A DNA stretch of 64,000 nt, taken from positions 434,001 through 498,000 of the forward strand of contig OY969793.1 in assembly GCA_963703145.1 (NCBI GenBank), written 5' to 3'. This DNA is from Bog-756 sp963703145 (lineage in GTDB: Bacteria; Actinomycetota; Acidimicrobiia; Acidimicrobiales; RAAP-2). The translations under genes were made by a program, and so were the position numbers. The notes beneath the pieces are model-generated. The model had not been told where the DNA came from and made no database searches. It was given only the letters and a program-made list of their open reading frames with translations. Position 1 is the stretch's first letter, and every line of letters begins with the position of its first letter. Shown here piece after piece: positions 16,210 through 25,205 of this stretch.

Positions 16210-17022
16210 ATGACTCCACCGGCCGACACCCTCGGCGACGATCAGGCGCTGTTCCTCCCCGACGGTGGCCGGGTGATGCCGACCGCCCGGGCCCGAGGTC
16301 CATGGTCCGGCTCGGCGCTGCACGGGGGCCCGGTGGCCGCCCTGGTGGTGGGCTCGGTGGAAGACCAATCGCCCGACGACGGGCTGCAGCTGGCCCGGGT
16401 GACCTTGGAGCTGATCAGACCGGTGCCGGTGGCCCCGCTCACCGTGTCGTCGTCACTGGTCCGCCCGGGACGAAAGGTCCAGCTCGTCGACACGGTGGTC
16501 GAAGCCGACGGGGTAGAGGTGGCCTGGTCGCGTGCACTCCGCATCCGCCGCGCCACCGGGGAGCCGCAACTGCAGGCCACGGTCCCCGAGGATCAGGCCC
16601 CTCCACCACCAGAGGACGGGACCCCCAACGCGTCGGCGTCGGAGTATCAGGCGTTCCACAACGATGGGGCAGAGATGCGCTACGTGGACGGCGCCTTCGA
16701 CCGGCCCGGACCGGCAACGGTGTGGATCCGGCTGCGGTGCCCGGTGGTGGCTGGAACCGAGACCTCCGCCTGGCAGCGGGTGGTCGCGGCCGCCGACTTC
16801 GGCAACGGGGTCAGCGCCGAGCTCGAGTTCGGACCGAACCGGTTCATCAACCCCGATCTCACGGTGTACGTCCACCGGCCCCCAGTCGGGGAGTGGATCT
16901 GCCTCGACGCCCGGACCCGGTTCGGTGCCCCGGGGATCGGCGCCACCGAGTCGGCGCTGTGGGATCGCCAGAGCCGGATCGGCCGGTCCGTCCAGAGCCT
17001 CGTGGTGGAGACGAGCCGTTGA
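16210..17022 (+). CDS. Thioesterase-family protein, double hotdog fold
   Basis: 270 residues. It looks like an acyl-CoA thioesterase with two tandem hotdog domains: WSGSALHGGPVAALVVGSVE in the first, with the HGGP turn before the long helix, and FGNGVSAELEFGPNRFINPD in the second, ending ESALWDRQSRIGRSVQSLVV. The role would be hydrolysis of acyl-CoA to free acid and CoA, balancing the ligase encoded next. I start at ATG 16210; the frame is open from 16060 across the opposite-strand gene but without family resemblance. TAGCGT lies 8 nt upstream, which could give a near-leaderless transcript. The stop overlaps the next start (TTGA). Confidence 0.8.
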   Translation: MTPPADTLGDDQALFLPDGGRVMPTARARGPWSGSALHGGPVAALVVGSVEDQSPDDGLQLARVTLELIRPVPVAPLTVSSSLVRPGRKVQLVDTVVEADGVEVAWSRALRIRRATGEPQLQATVPEDQAPPPPEDGTPNASASEYQAFHNDGAEMRYVDGAFDRPGPATVWIRLRCPVVAGTETSAWQRVVAAADFGNGVSAELEFGPNRFINPDLTVYVHRPPVGEWICLDARTRFGAPGIGATESALWDRQSRIGRSVQSLVVETSR

Positions 17023-18719
17023 CCGCCGCCGGATTGACGGGTGAGGTGAGCGTGGCCGACCTGTTGGAGGCCCGCCGCCAGGACGACCACCCCGGGCTCC
17101 GGTTCGAGGACCGCCAGTGGACCTGGCGGGAGGTGGTGGCCGCCAGCACGGACCGGGCGTCGCTCCTGGAGGAGTGGTCGGGCCCCGAGCCGCTCCACGT
17201 CGGCGTCCTGCTCGGGAACGTCCCCGAGTACCTGTTCTGGCTGGGGGCGGCGGCACTGGCCGGGGCGGTGGTGGTCGGGATCAACCCCACCCGACGGGGC
17301 GAAGCCCTGGCCGGCGACATCGTGCGCACCGACTGCGACGTGATCGTCACCGATGCCGAAGGCGCGCAGCTGCTGGACGGGCTGTCGGTGGGCGTGCCCG
17401 AGGACCGGGTCCTGCTCGTGGACAGCCACTCCTACGCCACCCTCCTCGAGCCCCATCTCGGGGCGGACCCCGAGTCGTTGGCGCCGCCGAGCCCACCGGC
17501 GGCCGGATCGCTGTTCCTCCTCCTCTTCACGTCGGGTACCACCGGGGCGCCCAAAGCGGTGCGGTGCACGCAGGGCCGACTGGCGTCGATCGCCCTGCGG
17601 TCCGCTCCGGCCTACGGCTACGAGCGCGACGACGTGGCCTACTGCACGATGCCCCTGTTCCACGGCAATGCCCTGATGGTGCTGTGGGGCCCGTCGCTGG
17701 TGGTCGGGGCTACGGTGGCTCTGGCCCGCCGGTTCAGCGCCTCGGGGTTCCTGGCCGATGTCAACCGCTACGGCGCCACCACCTTCACCTATGTGGGGAA
17801 GGCGCTGGCCTACGTGCTGGCCACCCCGGAGCGGACCGACGACGCCTCGACCACCCTGCGCCGCGGATTCGGCACCGAGGCGTCGGTCGCCGACCATGCG
17901 GCCTTCGAGCGCCGGTTCGGCTGCGTGCTCACCGAGGGCTACGGCTCCAGCGAAGGCGGGGTGGCCATCAGCCGGTCGCCGGACACGCCCGTCGGATCGA
18001 TCGGTCGGCCCACCGACGATGTGGCCATCGTCGACCCGGCCACCTTGGAGGAGTGTGCCGTCGCCCAGTTCGACGGCACCGGCCGACTCCTAAACGGCGA
18101 CGTGGCCACGGGTGAGATCGTCAACCGCTCGGGCTCGGGCCGGTTCGAGGGCTACTACAACGATGAGGCGTCGACCGCCGAGCGAGTCCGCAACGGCTGG
18201 TACTGGACCGGTGACCTCGCCTACCGGGACGCCGACGGCTTCTTCTACTTTGCCGGCCGGCGCGGCGACTGGTTACGGGTGGACTCGGAGAATCTGACGG
18301 CCGGACCCATCGAGCGGGTCCTTGTGCGCCACCCCGCGGTGGCAGCCGCGGCGGTCATAGCAGTGCCCGACGAGCGCTCGGGAGACCAGGTCATGGCGGT
18401 GCTGGAGCTGCTCCCGGGCCACGAGTTCGACCCGTCGGAGTTCGCCGCGTTCCTGAGCGCCCAGACCGACGTCGGCACCAAGTGGATCCCGTCGTTCATC
18501 CGGGTCACCCGGGCTATGCCCCAGACAGCCAGCGGGAAGGTGACCAAGGATCCCCTGCGGGCCGAGGGGTGGTGGCGGAGCCCCGAACCGGTGTTCGTCC
18601 GGACATCGGGTGCGCCGGGGGACCGCGCCCCGGCCTACGTGCCCCTCACCGATCACGAGCGCCAGGCCCGGCGAGCCGAGCTCGCCCGGCACGGCCGGGA
18701 GGCCCTGCTCGGTGGGTGA
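17019..18719 (+). CDS. Acyl-CoA synthetase, class I adenylate-forming (FadD17-like)
   Basis: About 566 residues. The enzyme activates a fatty or other carboxylic acid to its acyl-CoA via acyl-AMP. Visible core motifs: LFTSGTTGAPKAV (P-loop-like A3), EGYGSSEGG (A5), YWTGDLAYRDADGFFYFAGR (A7-A8), and a C-terminal ASGKVTKDPLR with the conserved Lys. The composition resembles the actinobacterial FadD17 subgroup. The start is uncertain: TTG at 17019 overlaps the thioesterase stop, while GTG at 17046 is also possible. A much longer frame back to 15876 is a GC-rich shadow. Thioesterase plus ligase suggests acyl-CoA pool control; the chain length accepted is unknown. Confidence 0.85.
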   Translation: MTAAGLTGEVSVADLLEARRQDDHPGLRFEDRQWTWREVVAASTDRASLLEEWSGPEPLHVGVLLGNVPEYLFWLGAAALAGAVVVGINPTRRGEALAGDIVRTDCDVIVTDAEGAQLLDGLSVGVPEDRVLLVDSHSYATLLEPHLGADPESLAPPSPPAAGSLFLLLFTSGTTGAPKAVRCTQGRLASIALRSAPAYGYERDDVAYCTMPLFHGNALMVLWGPSLVVGATVALARRFSASGFLADVNRYGATTFTYVGKALAYVLATPERTDDASTTLRRGFGTEASVADHAAFERRFGCVLTEGYGSSEGGVAISRSPDTPVGSIGRPTDDVAIVDPATLEECAVAQFDGTGRLLNGDVATGEIVNRSGSGRFEGYYNDEASTAERVRNGWYWTGDLAYRDADGFFYFAGRRGDWLRVDSENLTAGPIERVLVRHPAVAAAAVIAVPDERSGDQVMAVLELLPGHEFDPSEFAAFLSAQTDVGTKWIPSFIRVTRAMPQTASGKVTKDPLRAEGWWRSPEPVFVRTSGAPGDRAPAYVPLTDHERQARRAELARHGREALLGG

Positions 18720-19746
18720 GGACCCTCCAGGGCCCCGGCGGGACGCCGGTCCGATAGGACGGGGTTGGCAGCACGTGGCCGCCGGCCTCGGTGCCTTGGT
18801 CGAGCGGGCCGATGTCCACCAGCAACGGCGCACACTCACCGCCGTGCCGTGTGCGGTCGTCCGCAAGTACTCCGATGACCAGGGTGGGCGCCTCACCGCC
18901 CAGATCTCCCATGCGGCGTTCCTCGCCGTCTTCCCGATGCTGCTGGTCCTCCTGACCGTGGTGGGCATCGTGCTCGACGGTCATCCTTCGCTGCAGGACG
19001 ACATCGTCAACTCCGCCCTCCGCCAGTTCCCGGTGCTCGGCCCGGACCTCCGGGAGAACGTCCACCAGCTGTCGACGGCAAACACCGTTGCGCTGGTCAT
19101 CGGACTGGTGTGGCTGACCTACGGGTGCTTCAAGCTCAGCCGGAGCGCCCAGGTGATGATGGCCGTGGTGTGGGGCGTGGACCGCGACGACCTCCCCGAG
19201 TTCTGGCGCTGGATCCCGAGGGCGGCAGGATTCCTTGCCGTGTTGGGGATCGGATTCGTGGCCGGTGGGGCCCTGGCCGGGCTGGGTGCATTCGGCCGCC
19301 TGGGAGGGGCGTCGGTCGTGGTCGGCCTGCTCGCGTCGCTGGGTGTGAACGTGGTGATGTTCTGGGGCGGCTACCGGGTGGTGATCAGCCTTCCACGGGG
19401 CGACCGCAGCGTCTGGCCCGGCGCCATCGTCGCCGGCGTCGGGTGGACCCTTCTCCAGTTTGCCGGAGCACTGCTGGTCAGCCACCAGCTGAAGCACCTC
19501 TCGAACCTGTACGGGACGTTCGCCACCGTGCTCGGGCTCATCTGGTGGCTCGCACTCGGCGCCATGATCACCGTCCTGGCCGCCGAGTTCAATGTGGTCC
19601 TCACCCGACGCCTCTGGCCCCGGTCGTTCCGTCGGGTCCGCCACGGGGGCGACGGAACGCCGCCGGGGAGCCGGGCCGGGCCGCCGTCGGTCGATCCCGA
19701 TCCGGCCGTCATCGGGCGGCGGGACCCGGTGTCGCGACCGGGTTGA
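18712..19746 (+). CDS. YihY/BrkB-family inner membrane protein
   Basis: 344 residues, GTG start 8 nt inside the ligase gene. The fold is an integral membrane protein of the YihY/UPF0761 group with about six hydrophobic segments: AFLAVFPMLLVLLTVVGIVL, then a periplasmic loop, VALVIGLVWLTYGCF, and four later segments ending LGLIWWLALGAMITVLAAEF. The family motif SRSAQVMMAVVWGV is present. The N-terminal 50 and C-terminal 50 residues are Arg/Pro-rich and cytoplasmic. Function in the family is unsettled; it was once annotated as RNase BN in error. Confidence 0.85.
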   Translation: MGEDPPGPRRDAGPIGRGWQHVAAGLGALVERADVHQQRRTLTAVPCAVVRKYSDDQGGRLTAQISHAAFLAVFPMLLVLLTVVGIVLDGHPSLQDDIVNSALRQFPVLGPDLRENVHQLSTANTVALVIGLVWLTYGCFKLSRSAQVMMAVVWGVDRDDLPEFWRWIPRAAGFLAVLGIGFVAGGALAGLGAFGRLGGASVVVGLLASLGVNVVMFWGGYRVVISLPRGDRSVWPGAIVAGVGWTLLQFAGALLVSHQLKHLSNLYGTFATVLGLIWWLALGAMITVLAAEFNVVLTRRLWPRSFRRVRHGGDGTPPGSRAGPPSVDPDPAVIGRRDPVSRPG

Positions 19747-19849
19747 GCGGCACGAGGTCCGACCCCCTGAGGCGACGGACGACAGCGACACGGACCGGTG
19801 GGGCCCCGGCCACGAGCGCGGCCGTGAGGTTCCCGGGGAGGTGGTTGCC

Positions 19850-20356
19850 CTAGCGGGACAGCCAGGCGTCCGGGTCGGTCACCAGTTTGGCGACCGACCG
19901 CGGCAGCTCGCCGCTGACGATGTCGGCGATGGAGACCTGCTCCAGGACCGCCCGGAGGCTGGCCCGCACGGCGATCCATACGTCCTGGAGATGCTCTGCG
20001 GCGCCCTCGTAGTTGGCCGCCTCCGGACGGAGTCCGCGCACCTCGGCCAGGGGCCCGTCGAGGGGTCGGATGACGTCGGCCACGGTGATCAAGGCCGCCG
20101 GCCTCGACAGGCGGTAGCCGCCCTCGGCTCCTCGCTGGCTCAGCAGCAGGCCGGCCCGCCGCATGTCGTTGAGGATGCTCTCGAGGAATTTCGCCGGCAG
20201 TCCCTGGGACCGGGCCAGGGTCTCGGCGGTCACGGGTCGTTCGTCGGCAGCGGCCAGGGTGCAGAGCGCGCGTACGGCGTAGTCGACCTTGGCGGAGATG
20301 TACACGGGGTTGAGTCTGTCAGAGGATGCCGGGTCCACCGCGGCATCGGTGTCCAC
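19850..20356 (-). CDS. Rrf2-family transcriptional regulator without cluster cysteines
   Basis: 168 residues. N-terminal winged helix typical of Rrf2: YISAKVDYAVRALCTLAA, ETLARSQGLPAKFLESILND, then GLLLSQRGAEGGYRLSRP. IscR and NsrR hold an Fe-S cluster with three cysteines in the 90-105 region; here that region contains none, so a cluster is unlikely. The only cysteine is in the first helix. Start may be ATG 20356 or a GTG at 20305. Target genes are unknown; the neighbours are an acetyltransferase and a DNA glycosylase. Confidence 0.85.
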   Translation of the reverse strand: MDTDAAVDPASSDRLNPVYISAKVDYAVRALCTLAAADERPVTAETLARSQGLPAKFLESILNDMRRAGLLLSQRGAEGGYRLSRPAALITVADVIRPLDGPLAEVRGLRPEAANYEGAAEHLQDVWIAVRASLRAVLEQVSIADIVSGELPRSVAKLVTDPDAWLSR

Positions 20357-20389
20357 CGGATCGGTTCGATGCCTTCGCCACCTGGTGGT

Positions 20390-21022
20390 TCATCCGGCCA
20401 ACCGCTCGGCCAGCCGCTGGCGGTGCGTGGGCCACTCGTCAGCCAGCATGGAGAAGACCGCCGAGTCCCGGACCATGCCGTCGGCCCCGGGCATGTCGGC
20501 CCGGAGGGCCCCGTCAAAGGTGCAGCCCAGCCGTTCGATGGCCGCCCTGGACCGGGCATTGCGGACATCGGTCTGGATCCGGACCCGGCGGACGCCCCAC
20601 TGCTCGAAGGCGTGGGTCAGCATCAGGAATTTGGCCTCGGTGTTGACCGGGGATCGTTGGGCCACGGGATCCAGCCAGGTGTAGCCGATCGAGGCCACGT
20701 CGAGCTGGCCCGGTCGCCGCAGTCCCGCGGCGTCGGGCCGACCCGTGGACCAGTCCCACGTGGCGAGGTCGTAGAAGCGGGTGGATCCCACGATGCGTCG
20801 GTGGTCCACGCTGAAGGTGGCAAAGGGGAGCTGGTCCCCGGCGTCGCGCCTGGCGACGGCCTTGGCCACGTAGGTGACCATGCCGTCCCGGTCCCAGGGG
20901 ACCGGGGTCAGGTCGAACGTCGTCCGGTCGTCGGTCGCCGCCGCCAGCAGGTCGTCGACGTGTTCGGCGGCCAGGGGCAGGAGGTGGACGAAGCGACCGC
21001 GCAGCGCGGTGAGCTCGGGCAT
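20390..21022 (-). CDS. GNAT-family N-acetyltransferase
   Basis: 210 residues from ATG at 21022. Features of the RimJ/RimL-like group: LRGRFVHLLPLAAEHVDDLL at the start, FATFSVDHRRIVGSTRFYDL in the middle and EQWGVRRVRIQTDVRNARSR before the terminal helix, with an IERLGCTFDG strand. These enzymes transfer acetyl from acetyl-CoA to protein N-termini, aminoglycosides or small amines; the acceptor here is unknown. The frame runs upstream to 21184 across the glycosylase gene, but that part is noise. Confidence 0.82.
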   Translation of the reverse strand: MPELTALRGRFVHLLPLAAEHVDDLLAAATDDRTTFDLTPVPWDRDGMVTYVAKAVARRDAGDQLPFATFSVDHRRIVGSTRFYDLATWDWSTGRPDAAGLRRPGQLDVASIGYTWLDPVAQRSPVNTEAKFLMLTHAFEQWGVRRVRIQTDVRNARSRAAIERLGCTFDGALRADMPGADGMVRDSAVFSMLADEWPTHRQRLAERLAG

Positions 21023-21050
21023 GTGCCCAGTTTTCCAGATGGGCGGCGGC

Positions 21051-21911
21051 TCACTTGAGAAGGCGGGACAGCCTGCGGTCTGCCAGCACCTTGCCTCCGG
21101 TCTGGCAGGTGGGGCAGTACTGCAGCGACTTGGAGGCGTAGGAGACCTGCCGGATGGTGTCTCCGCACACCGGACAGTCCTCACCGGTGCGTCCGTGCAC
21201 CTGCATGGATCGCTTCTTGTCTCCCTTGAGCTCGTCGATGCCGAGGCCCGATGCCCGCTCCAGTGCCTCGGACAGCACGCCGACCACGGCGTCGTGCAGT
21301 GTGGCCACCGCGTCGGCGTCCAGGGTGGACGACTTCTTGAACGGGGAGAGCTTGGCCCGGTGGAGCGCCTCGTCCGAGTAGGCGTTGCCCACGCCGGCGA
21401 TCAGCGACTGGGTGGTGAGGGCGGTCTTCAGCGTCGACGAGGTGGCGGTCAGCAGCGAAGCCAATGCCTCCACGGTGAACTCGGCCCCCAGCGGGTCGAT
21501 GCCCAGGGCCCGCACCGGCTCGATCTCCGACGGCTCCCGGGTCACCCACAGGGCCAGGCGCTTCTCGGTGCCCATCTCGGTGATGTCGAACCCACTGGCG
21601 TCCTCCATCCTGGCCCGCAGGGTGATCTTGGACTTGCTGGGTCGGGCGGTGGCCGTCGGCACGCTGTCATAGAAGCGGATCCACCCGCCAAGGGCCAGGT
21701 GGACCACCAGCCACAGGCCGTCGGCGTCGAAGCAGACGAACTTCCCCCGCCGCTCCACGCCGACGACGAGCCGGCCCTCGAGGTCACCGATGGCGGGCTC
21801 CACGGTCTTGAGCGCCGAGAAGGAGGCCAGCTCCAGCTTGGCGATGGCCAGTCCGCTCAGCCGATCGGCGAGCCCGTCGACCAGGGCGTGTACTTCGGGG
21901 AGTTCGGGCAC
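21051..21911 (-). CDS. Fpg/Nei-family DNA glycosylase
   Basis: 286 residues. Formamidopyrimidine/endonuclease VIII glycosylases excise oxidised bases with an N-terminal proline nucleophile: the protein begins MPELPEV, giving Pro2 and Glu3. Other signs are KTALTTQSLIAGVGNAYSDE in the helix-two-turn-helix and a C-terminal zinc finger (CPVCGDT...CPTCQT). The moderate conservation around the lesion-recognition region prevents a choice between MutM and Nei subtypes; the SKSKI and GDKKRSM stretches are typical of the actinobacterial Fpg-like paralogues. The start codon is 99 bases from that of the divergent ileS. Confidence 0.9.
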   Translation of the reverse strand: MPELPEVHALVDGLADRLSGLAIAKLELASFSALKTVEPAIGDLEGRLVVGVERRGKFVCFDADGLWLVVHLALGGWIRFYDSVPTATARPSKSKITLRARMEDASGFDITEMGTEKRLALWVTREPSEIEPVRALGIDPLGAEFTVEALASLLTATSSTLKTALTTQSLIAGVGNAYSDEALHRAKLSPFKKSSTLDADAVATLHDAVVGVLSEALERASGLGIDELKGDKKRSMQVHGRTGEDCPVCGDTIRQVSYASKSLQYCPTCQTGGKVLADRRLSRLLK

Positions 21912-22010
21912 GGGTCAATTGTGGACCCTCAGCGCCCGTAGTATCGGACGGACCCGTCCTCCTGCCCGGAGCCCTAGGCTCCTCCTCCCCGATCGTGAAG
22001 GAAGCACCTG

Positions 22011-25000
22011 TTGTTCCCCCCGGTACCTGCCGACGCCGATTTCACCGCCATCGAGGCCGCCGAGCTGGCCCGATGGACCAAGCACCGCGTCTTCGAGCGC
22101 TCCATCGAGCTCCGGTCGGGCGCCGAGCCATGGGTGTTCTACGAGGGACCGCCGACGGCCAACGGCCGCCCCGGACTCCATCATGTGTGGGCTCGGGTCT
22201 ACAAAGACCTGTTCTGTCGCTACCGGACGATGCGCGGCTACTCGGTTCCCCGCAAGGCGGGCTGGGACACCCACGGCCTGCCCGTCGAGGTCGAAGTCGA
22301 AAAGCAGCTGGGCATCACGGCCAAGAACCAGATCGAGGACGAGGTGGGCATCGACGTGTTCACCCGTCTGTGCGCCGAGTCGGTGCGCAACTACGTCGAC
22401 GAGTGGAAGAGCCTGACCGAACGGATCGGCTACTGGATCGACATCGACGCGGCCTACTGGACCTTCTCGCCCGAGTACGTCGAGGCGGTGTGGTGGAACC
22501 TCAAGAGCCTCTGGGACCAGGGACTGCTCTACGAGGACATCAAGGTGGTCCCCTACTGTCCCCGGTGCGGGACGGCCCTGTCCAGCCACGAGCTGGGCCA
22601 GCCCGACGTATACCGGGACGTGGTCGACGAGTCGGCGTTCGTACGCTTCCCGCTGCTCGACGACGGTGAGGCGGCTGCCCGGCTGCGGGCGGCGCTCGGT
22701 GTGGGCACCCTGGCCGGGCTCGCCCTCGTGGCCTGGACGACCACGCCATGGACCCTGTTGTCCAACACCGGGGCGGCGGTGGGTCCCGACCTTGACTATG
22801 CCCTGGTCGGCGACCTGGTGGTGGCCGCCGACCTGGTGGCCAGCGTGTTCGGCGAGGATGCCGTCGTCGACGCCCGGATCGCCGGGGCCGACCTGGTCGG
22901 GCTGCACTACCGCCGTCCCTTCGACGACCTGGAGCCCGGCCCGGCCGATGCCGATCGGGTGGGCTGGCGGGTGGTGGGTGGTGAGTTCGTCGAGGCCGAC
23001 GAAGGTACCGGGATCGTGCACCTGGCCCCGGCCTTCGGCGAGGTGGACCGCCAGGTCGGCCGCCAGGCCGGGCTCCCCACGCTCAACCCGGTGGGTCCCG
23101 ATGGGCGGTTCACCGCCGCGGTGCCTTGGCTCGAGGGCCGCAACGTGCGGGAGACCAACGACGAGGTCAACGACCGTCTCAAGGCCGCCGGGCTGCTGGT
23201 GCGGCGCCACCCGTACCGCCACCCGTACCCGCACTGCTGGCGGTGTGCCACTCCGCTGATCTACTGGGGCAAACCCAGCTGGTACATCAAGACATCGGAT
23301 CGCAAGGCCGAACTGGTGGCGCAGAACCAGACCATCGGTTGGCATCCCGAGCACATCCGGGACGGCCGGATGGGGGAGTGGCTGGCCAACAATGTCGACT
23401 GGGCCCTGTCGCGGGACCGCTTCTGGGGGACGCCACTGCCCATCTGGCGCTGTGGCGCCGGTCACGTGCGTTGCGTCGGCTCCCTGGCCGAGCTTTCGGA
23501 GCTGGCCGGACGGGACGTCTCGGGGGTGGACCCCCACCGCCCGGCCATCGACGAGGTCACCGTCCCCTGTGCGGAGTGCGGGCCCGGTGCCGAGGCGATG
23601 ACGCGGGTCGAGCCGGTCATCGACGCGTGGTTCGACTCTGGGTCCATGCCCTCGGCCCAGTGGGGGTTCCCGGTGGCGGAGGGATCCGCCGACCGGTTCG
23701 TCTACCCGGCCGACTTCATCTGCGAGGCCATCGACCAGACCCGGGGCTGGTTCTACTCGCTGCTGGCGGTCAACACCCTGGTTCGGGAGACCACGCCCTA
23801 CCGGAATGTCCTGTGCCTCGGGCACATCGTCGACGCCGACGGGCGCAAGATGTCCAAGAGCATCGGCAACGTCATCGACCCCTGGGAGATCCTCGACACC
23901 AGGGGAGCGGACCCCCTCCGGTGGTGGATGTTCTCCCAGGGCTCCCCGTGGACGCCGACCCGTGTCAGCTTCGAGGTCATCGACTCGGCCATGCGGGACA
24001 CGCTGTTGACCCTGTGGAACACCTGGTCGTTCTTCACCACCTACGCCTCGCTGAACGAGTTCGACCCGGCCGACCGTGCGGTCCCCGCACCGGTCGATCG
24101 CTCGGTGTTGGACCGCTGGATGCTGTCCCGGCTGGCCGCCACGGTGGAGGCGGTCACGGTCTCGCTCGACGGGTATGAGCCCTTCCCGGCGGCGACCGCC
24201 ATCGCTGAGCTGATCGACGACGCGTCGAACTGGTTCGTCCGTCGCAGCCGACGCCGGTTCTGGCGCACCGACCCCGACGCCGACCCGGCCGACTCGCTCG
24301 GGGCCCAAGCGACCCTCCACGAAGTGCTGGTCACGGTGTCCCGTCTCCTGGCTCCGATGTGCCCGTTCGTCGCAGACCGCCTGTGGCGGGATCTCACCGG
24401 AGCGGACGACGACGACTCGGTGCACCTGGCCGACTGGCCGGCACCGATGCCCGGTCGGATCGACCCAGACCTCGAGGCCAGCATGGCACTGGCCCGTCGG
24501 CTGTCGTCCCTCGGCCGGGCCGCCCGCGCCGAGGCGGCGATGAAGGTCCGTCAGCCGCTGGCCCGGGCGCTGGTCTATCTGCCCCCGGACAGCCCCTCAC
24601 CGCCCGAGGGCATCGTGGAGGACGAGCTGAATGTGGACGTGGTGGAGGCCATCGGCGAGCTGGGCGACGTGCTGGCCTACGAGCTGGTTCCCAACTTCAA
24701 GCTGCTCGGGCCCCGGCTCGGGTCCAAGGTCCAGCAGCTGCGGGTGGCCATGACCACGGTGGACGGGGCCACGGCCGCGGCGGCGCTGGCCGCTGGTCGC
24801 CCTGTGGTGGTCGACCTGCCCGACGGTCCGGTCGAGTTGGTAGGTGACGAGATCGAGCTGCGGGTGCGGGCCCAGTCGGGATTCGCCGTCTCTCGGGACG
24901 GAGCTGAGGTGGTGGCGCTGGACCTGGCCTTGGACGACGACCTCCGCCGGCGCGGCTTGGCCCGTGAGGTGATTCGCCACGTGCAGGAGCACCGCAAGGC

Positions 25001-25205
25001 CATGGGCCTCGAGGTCTCCGACTGGATCCACCTGTCCCTCGAGGGCCTCGACGACCTCGACGCCGAGTTCGACGCCATCGGTCGTGAGGTCCTGGCCCGA
25101 ACGGTGACCGCTGGGCCGCCGGATGGCGGTGGCGACGGTGCGGCGCTCGAGCTCGATGACGGCGAGTCCGTGCGCCTGGCCAGGATCTGGGTGGCCAAGG
25201 CGTGA
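22011..25205 (+). CDS. ileS: Isoleucyl-tRNA synthetase, long actinobacterial type
   Basis: 1064 residues. It charges tRNA-Ile in the cytoplasm. Class I signatures: the HIGH-equivalent in PPTANGRPGLHH near residue 48, the editing domain at about 200-400 with LVAWTTTPWTL, and KMSKS in GRKMSKSIGN near residue 620. The C-terminal half carries the anticodon-binding bundle. The long, eukaryote-like type 2 form is typical of many actinobacteria and is associated with mupirocin tolerance in the family. The start is TTG at 22011 with AAGGAAG about 6 nt upstream; a TGA at 21996 closes the frame further back. The 99-base leader is too short for a T-box and has no TGGNACC box. Confidence 0.97.
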   Translation: MFPPVPADADFTAIEAAELARWTKHRVFERSIELRSGAEPWVFYEGPPTANGRPGLHHVWARVYKDLFCRYRTMRGYSVPRKAGWDTHGLPVEVEVEKQLGITAKNQIEDEVGIDVFTRLCAESVRNYVDEWKSLTERIGYWIDIDAAYWTFSPEYVEAVWWNLKSLWDQGLLYEDIKVVPYCPRCGTALSSHELGQPDVYRDVVDESAFVRFPLLDDGEAAARLRAALGVGTLAGLALVAWTTTPWTLLSNTGAAVGPDLDYALVGDLVVAADLVASVFGEDAVVDARIAGADLVGLHYRRPFDDLEPGPADADRVGWRVVGGEFVEADEGTGIVHLAPAFGEVDRQVGRQAGLPTLNPVGPDGRFTAAVPWLEGRNVRETNDEVNDRLKAAGLLVRRHPYRHPYPHCWRCATPLIYWGKPSWYIKTSDRKAELVAQNQTIGWHPEHIRDGRMGEWLANNVDWALSRDRFWGTPLPIWRCGAGHVRCVGSLAELSELAGRDVSGVDPHRPAIDEVTVPCAECGPGAEAMTRVEPVIDAWFDSGSMPSAQWGFPVAEGSADRFVYPADFICEAIDQTRGWFYSLLAVNTLVRETTPYRNVLCLGHIVDADGRKMSKSIGNVIDPWEILDTRGADPLRWWMFSQGSPWTPTRVSFEVIDSAMRDTLLTLWNTWSFFTTYASLNEFDPADRAVPAPVDRSVLDRWMLSRLAATVEAVTVSLDGYEPFPAATAIAELIDDASNWFVRRSRRRFWRTDPDADPADSLGAQATLHEVLVTVSRLLAPMCPFVADRLWRDLTGADDDDSVHLADWPAPMPGRIDPDLEASMALARRLSSLGRAARAEAAMKVRQPLARALVYLPPDSPSPPEGIVEDELNVDVVEAIGELGDVLAYELVPNFKLLGPRLGSKVQQLRVAMTTVDGATAAAALAAGRPVVVDLPDGPVELVGDEIELRVRAQSGFAVSRDGAEVVALDLALDDDLRRRGLAREVIRHVQEHRKAMGLEVSDWIHLSLEGLDDLDAEFDAIGREVLARTVTAGPPDGGGDGAALELDDGESVRLARIWVAKA

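Noticed and set aside
15876..17018. N-terminal extension of the acyl-CoA synthetase frame
   Set aside because: It overlaps the SRPBCC and thioesterase genes in other frames and shows no ligase features before about 17046.
21912..22010. T-box riboswitch upstream of ileS
   Set aside because: Just 99 bases between divergent genes, with no TGGNACC box or specifier-stem layout.
21915..24425. 836-residue open frame on the minus strand
   Set aside because: It lies entirely antisense to ileS and has only the low-complexity composition forced by GC-rich codons; no family resemblance.
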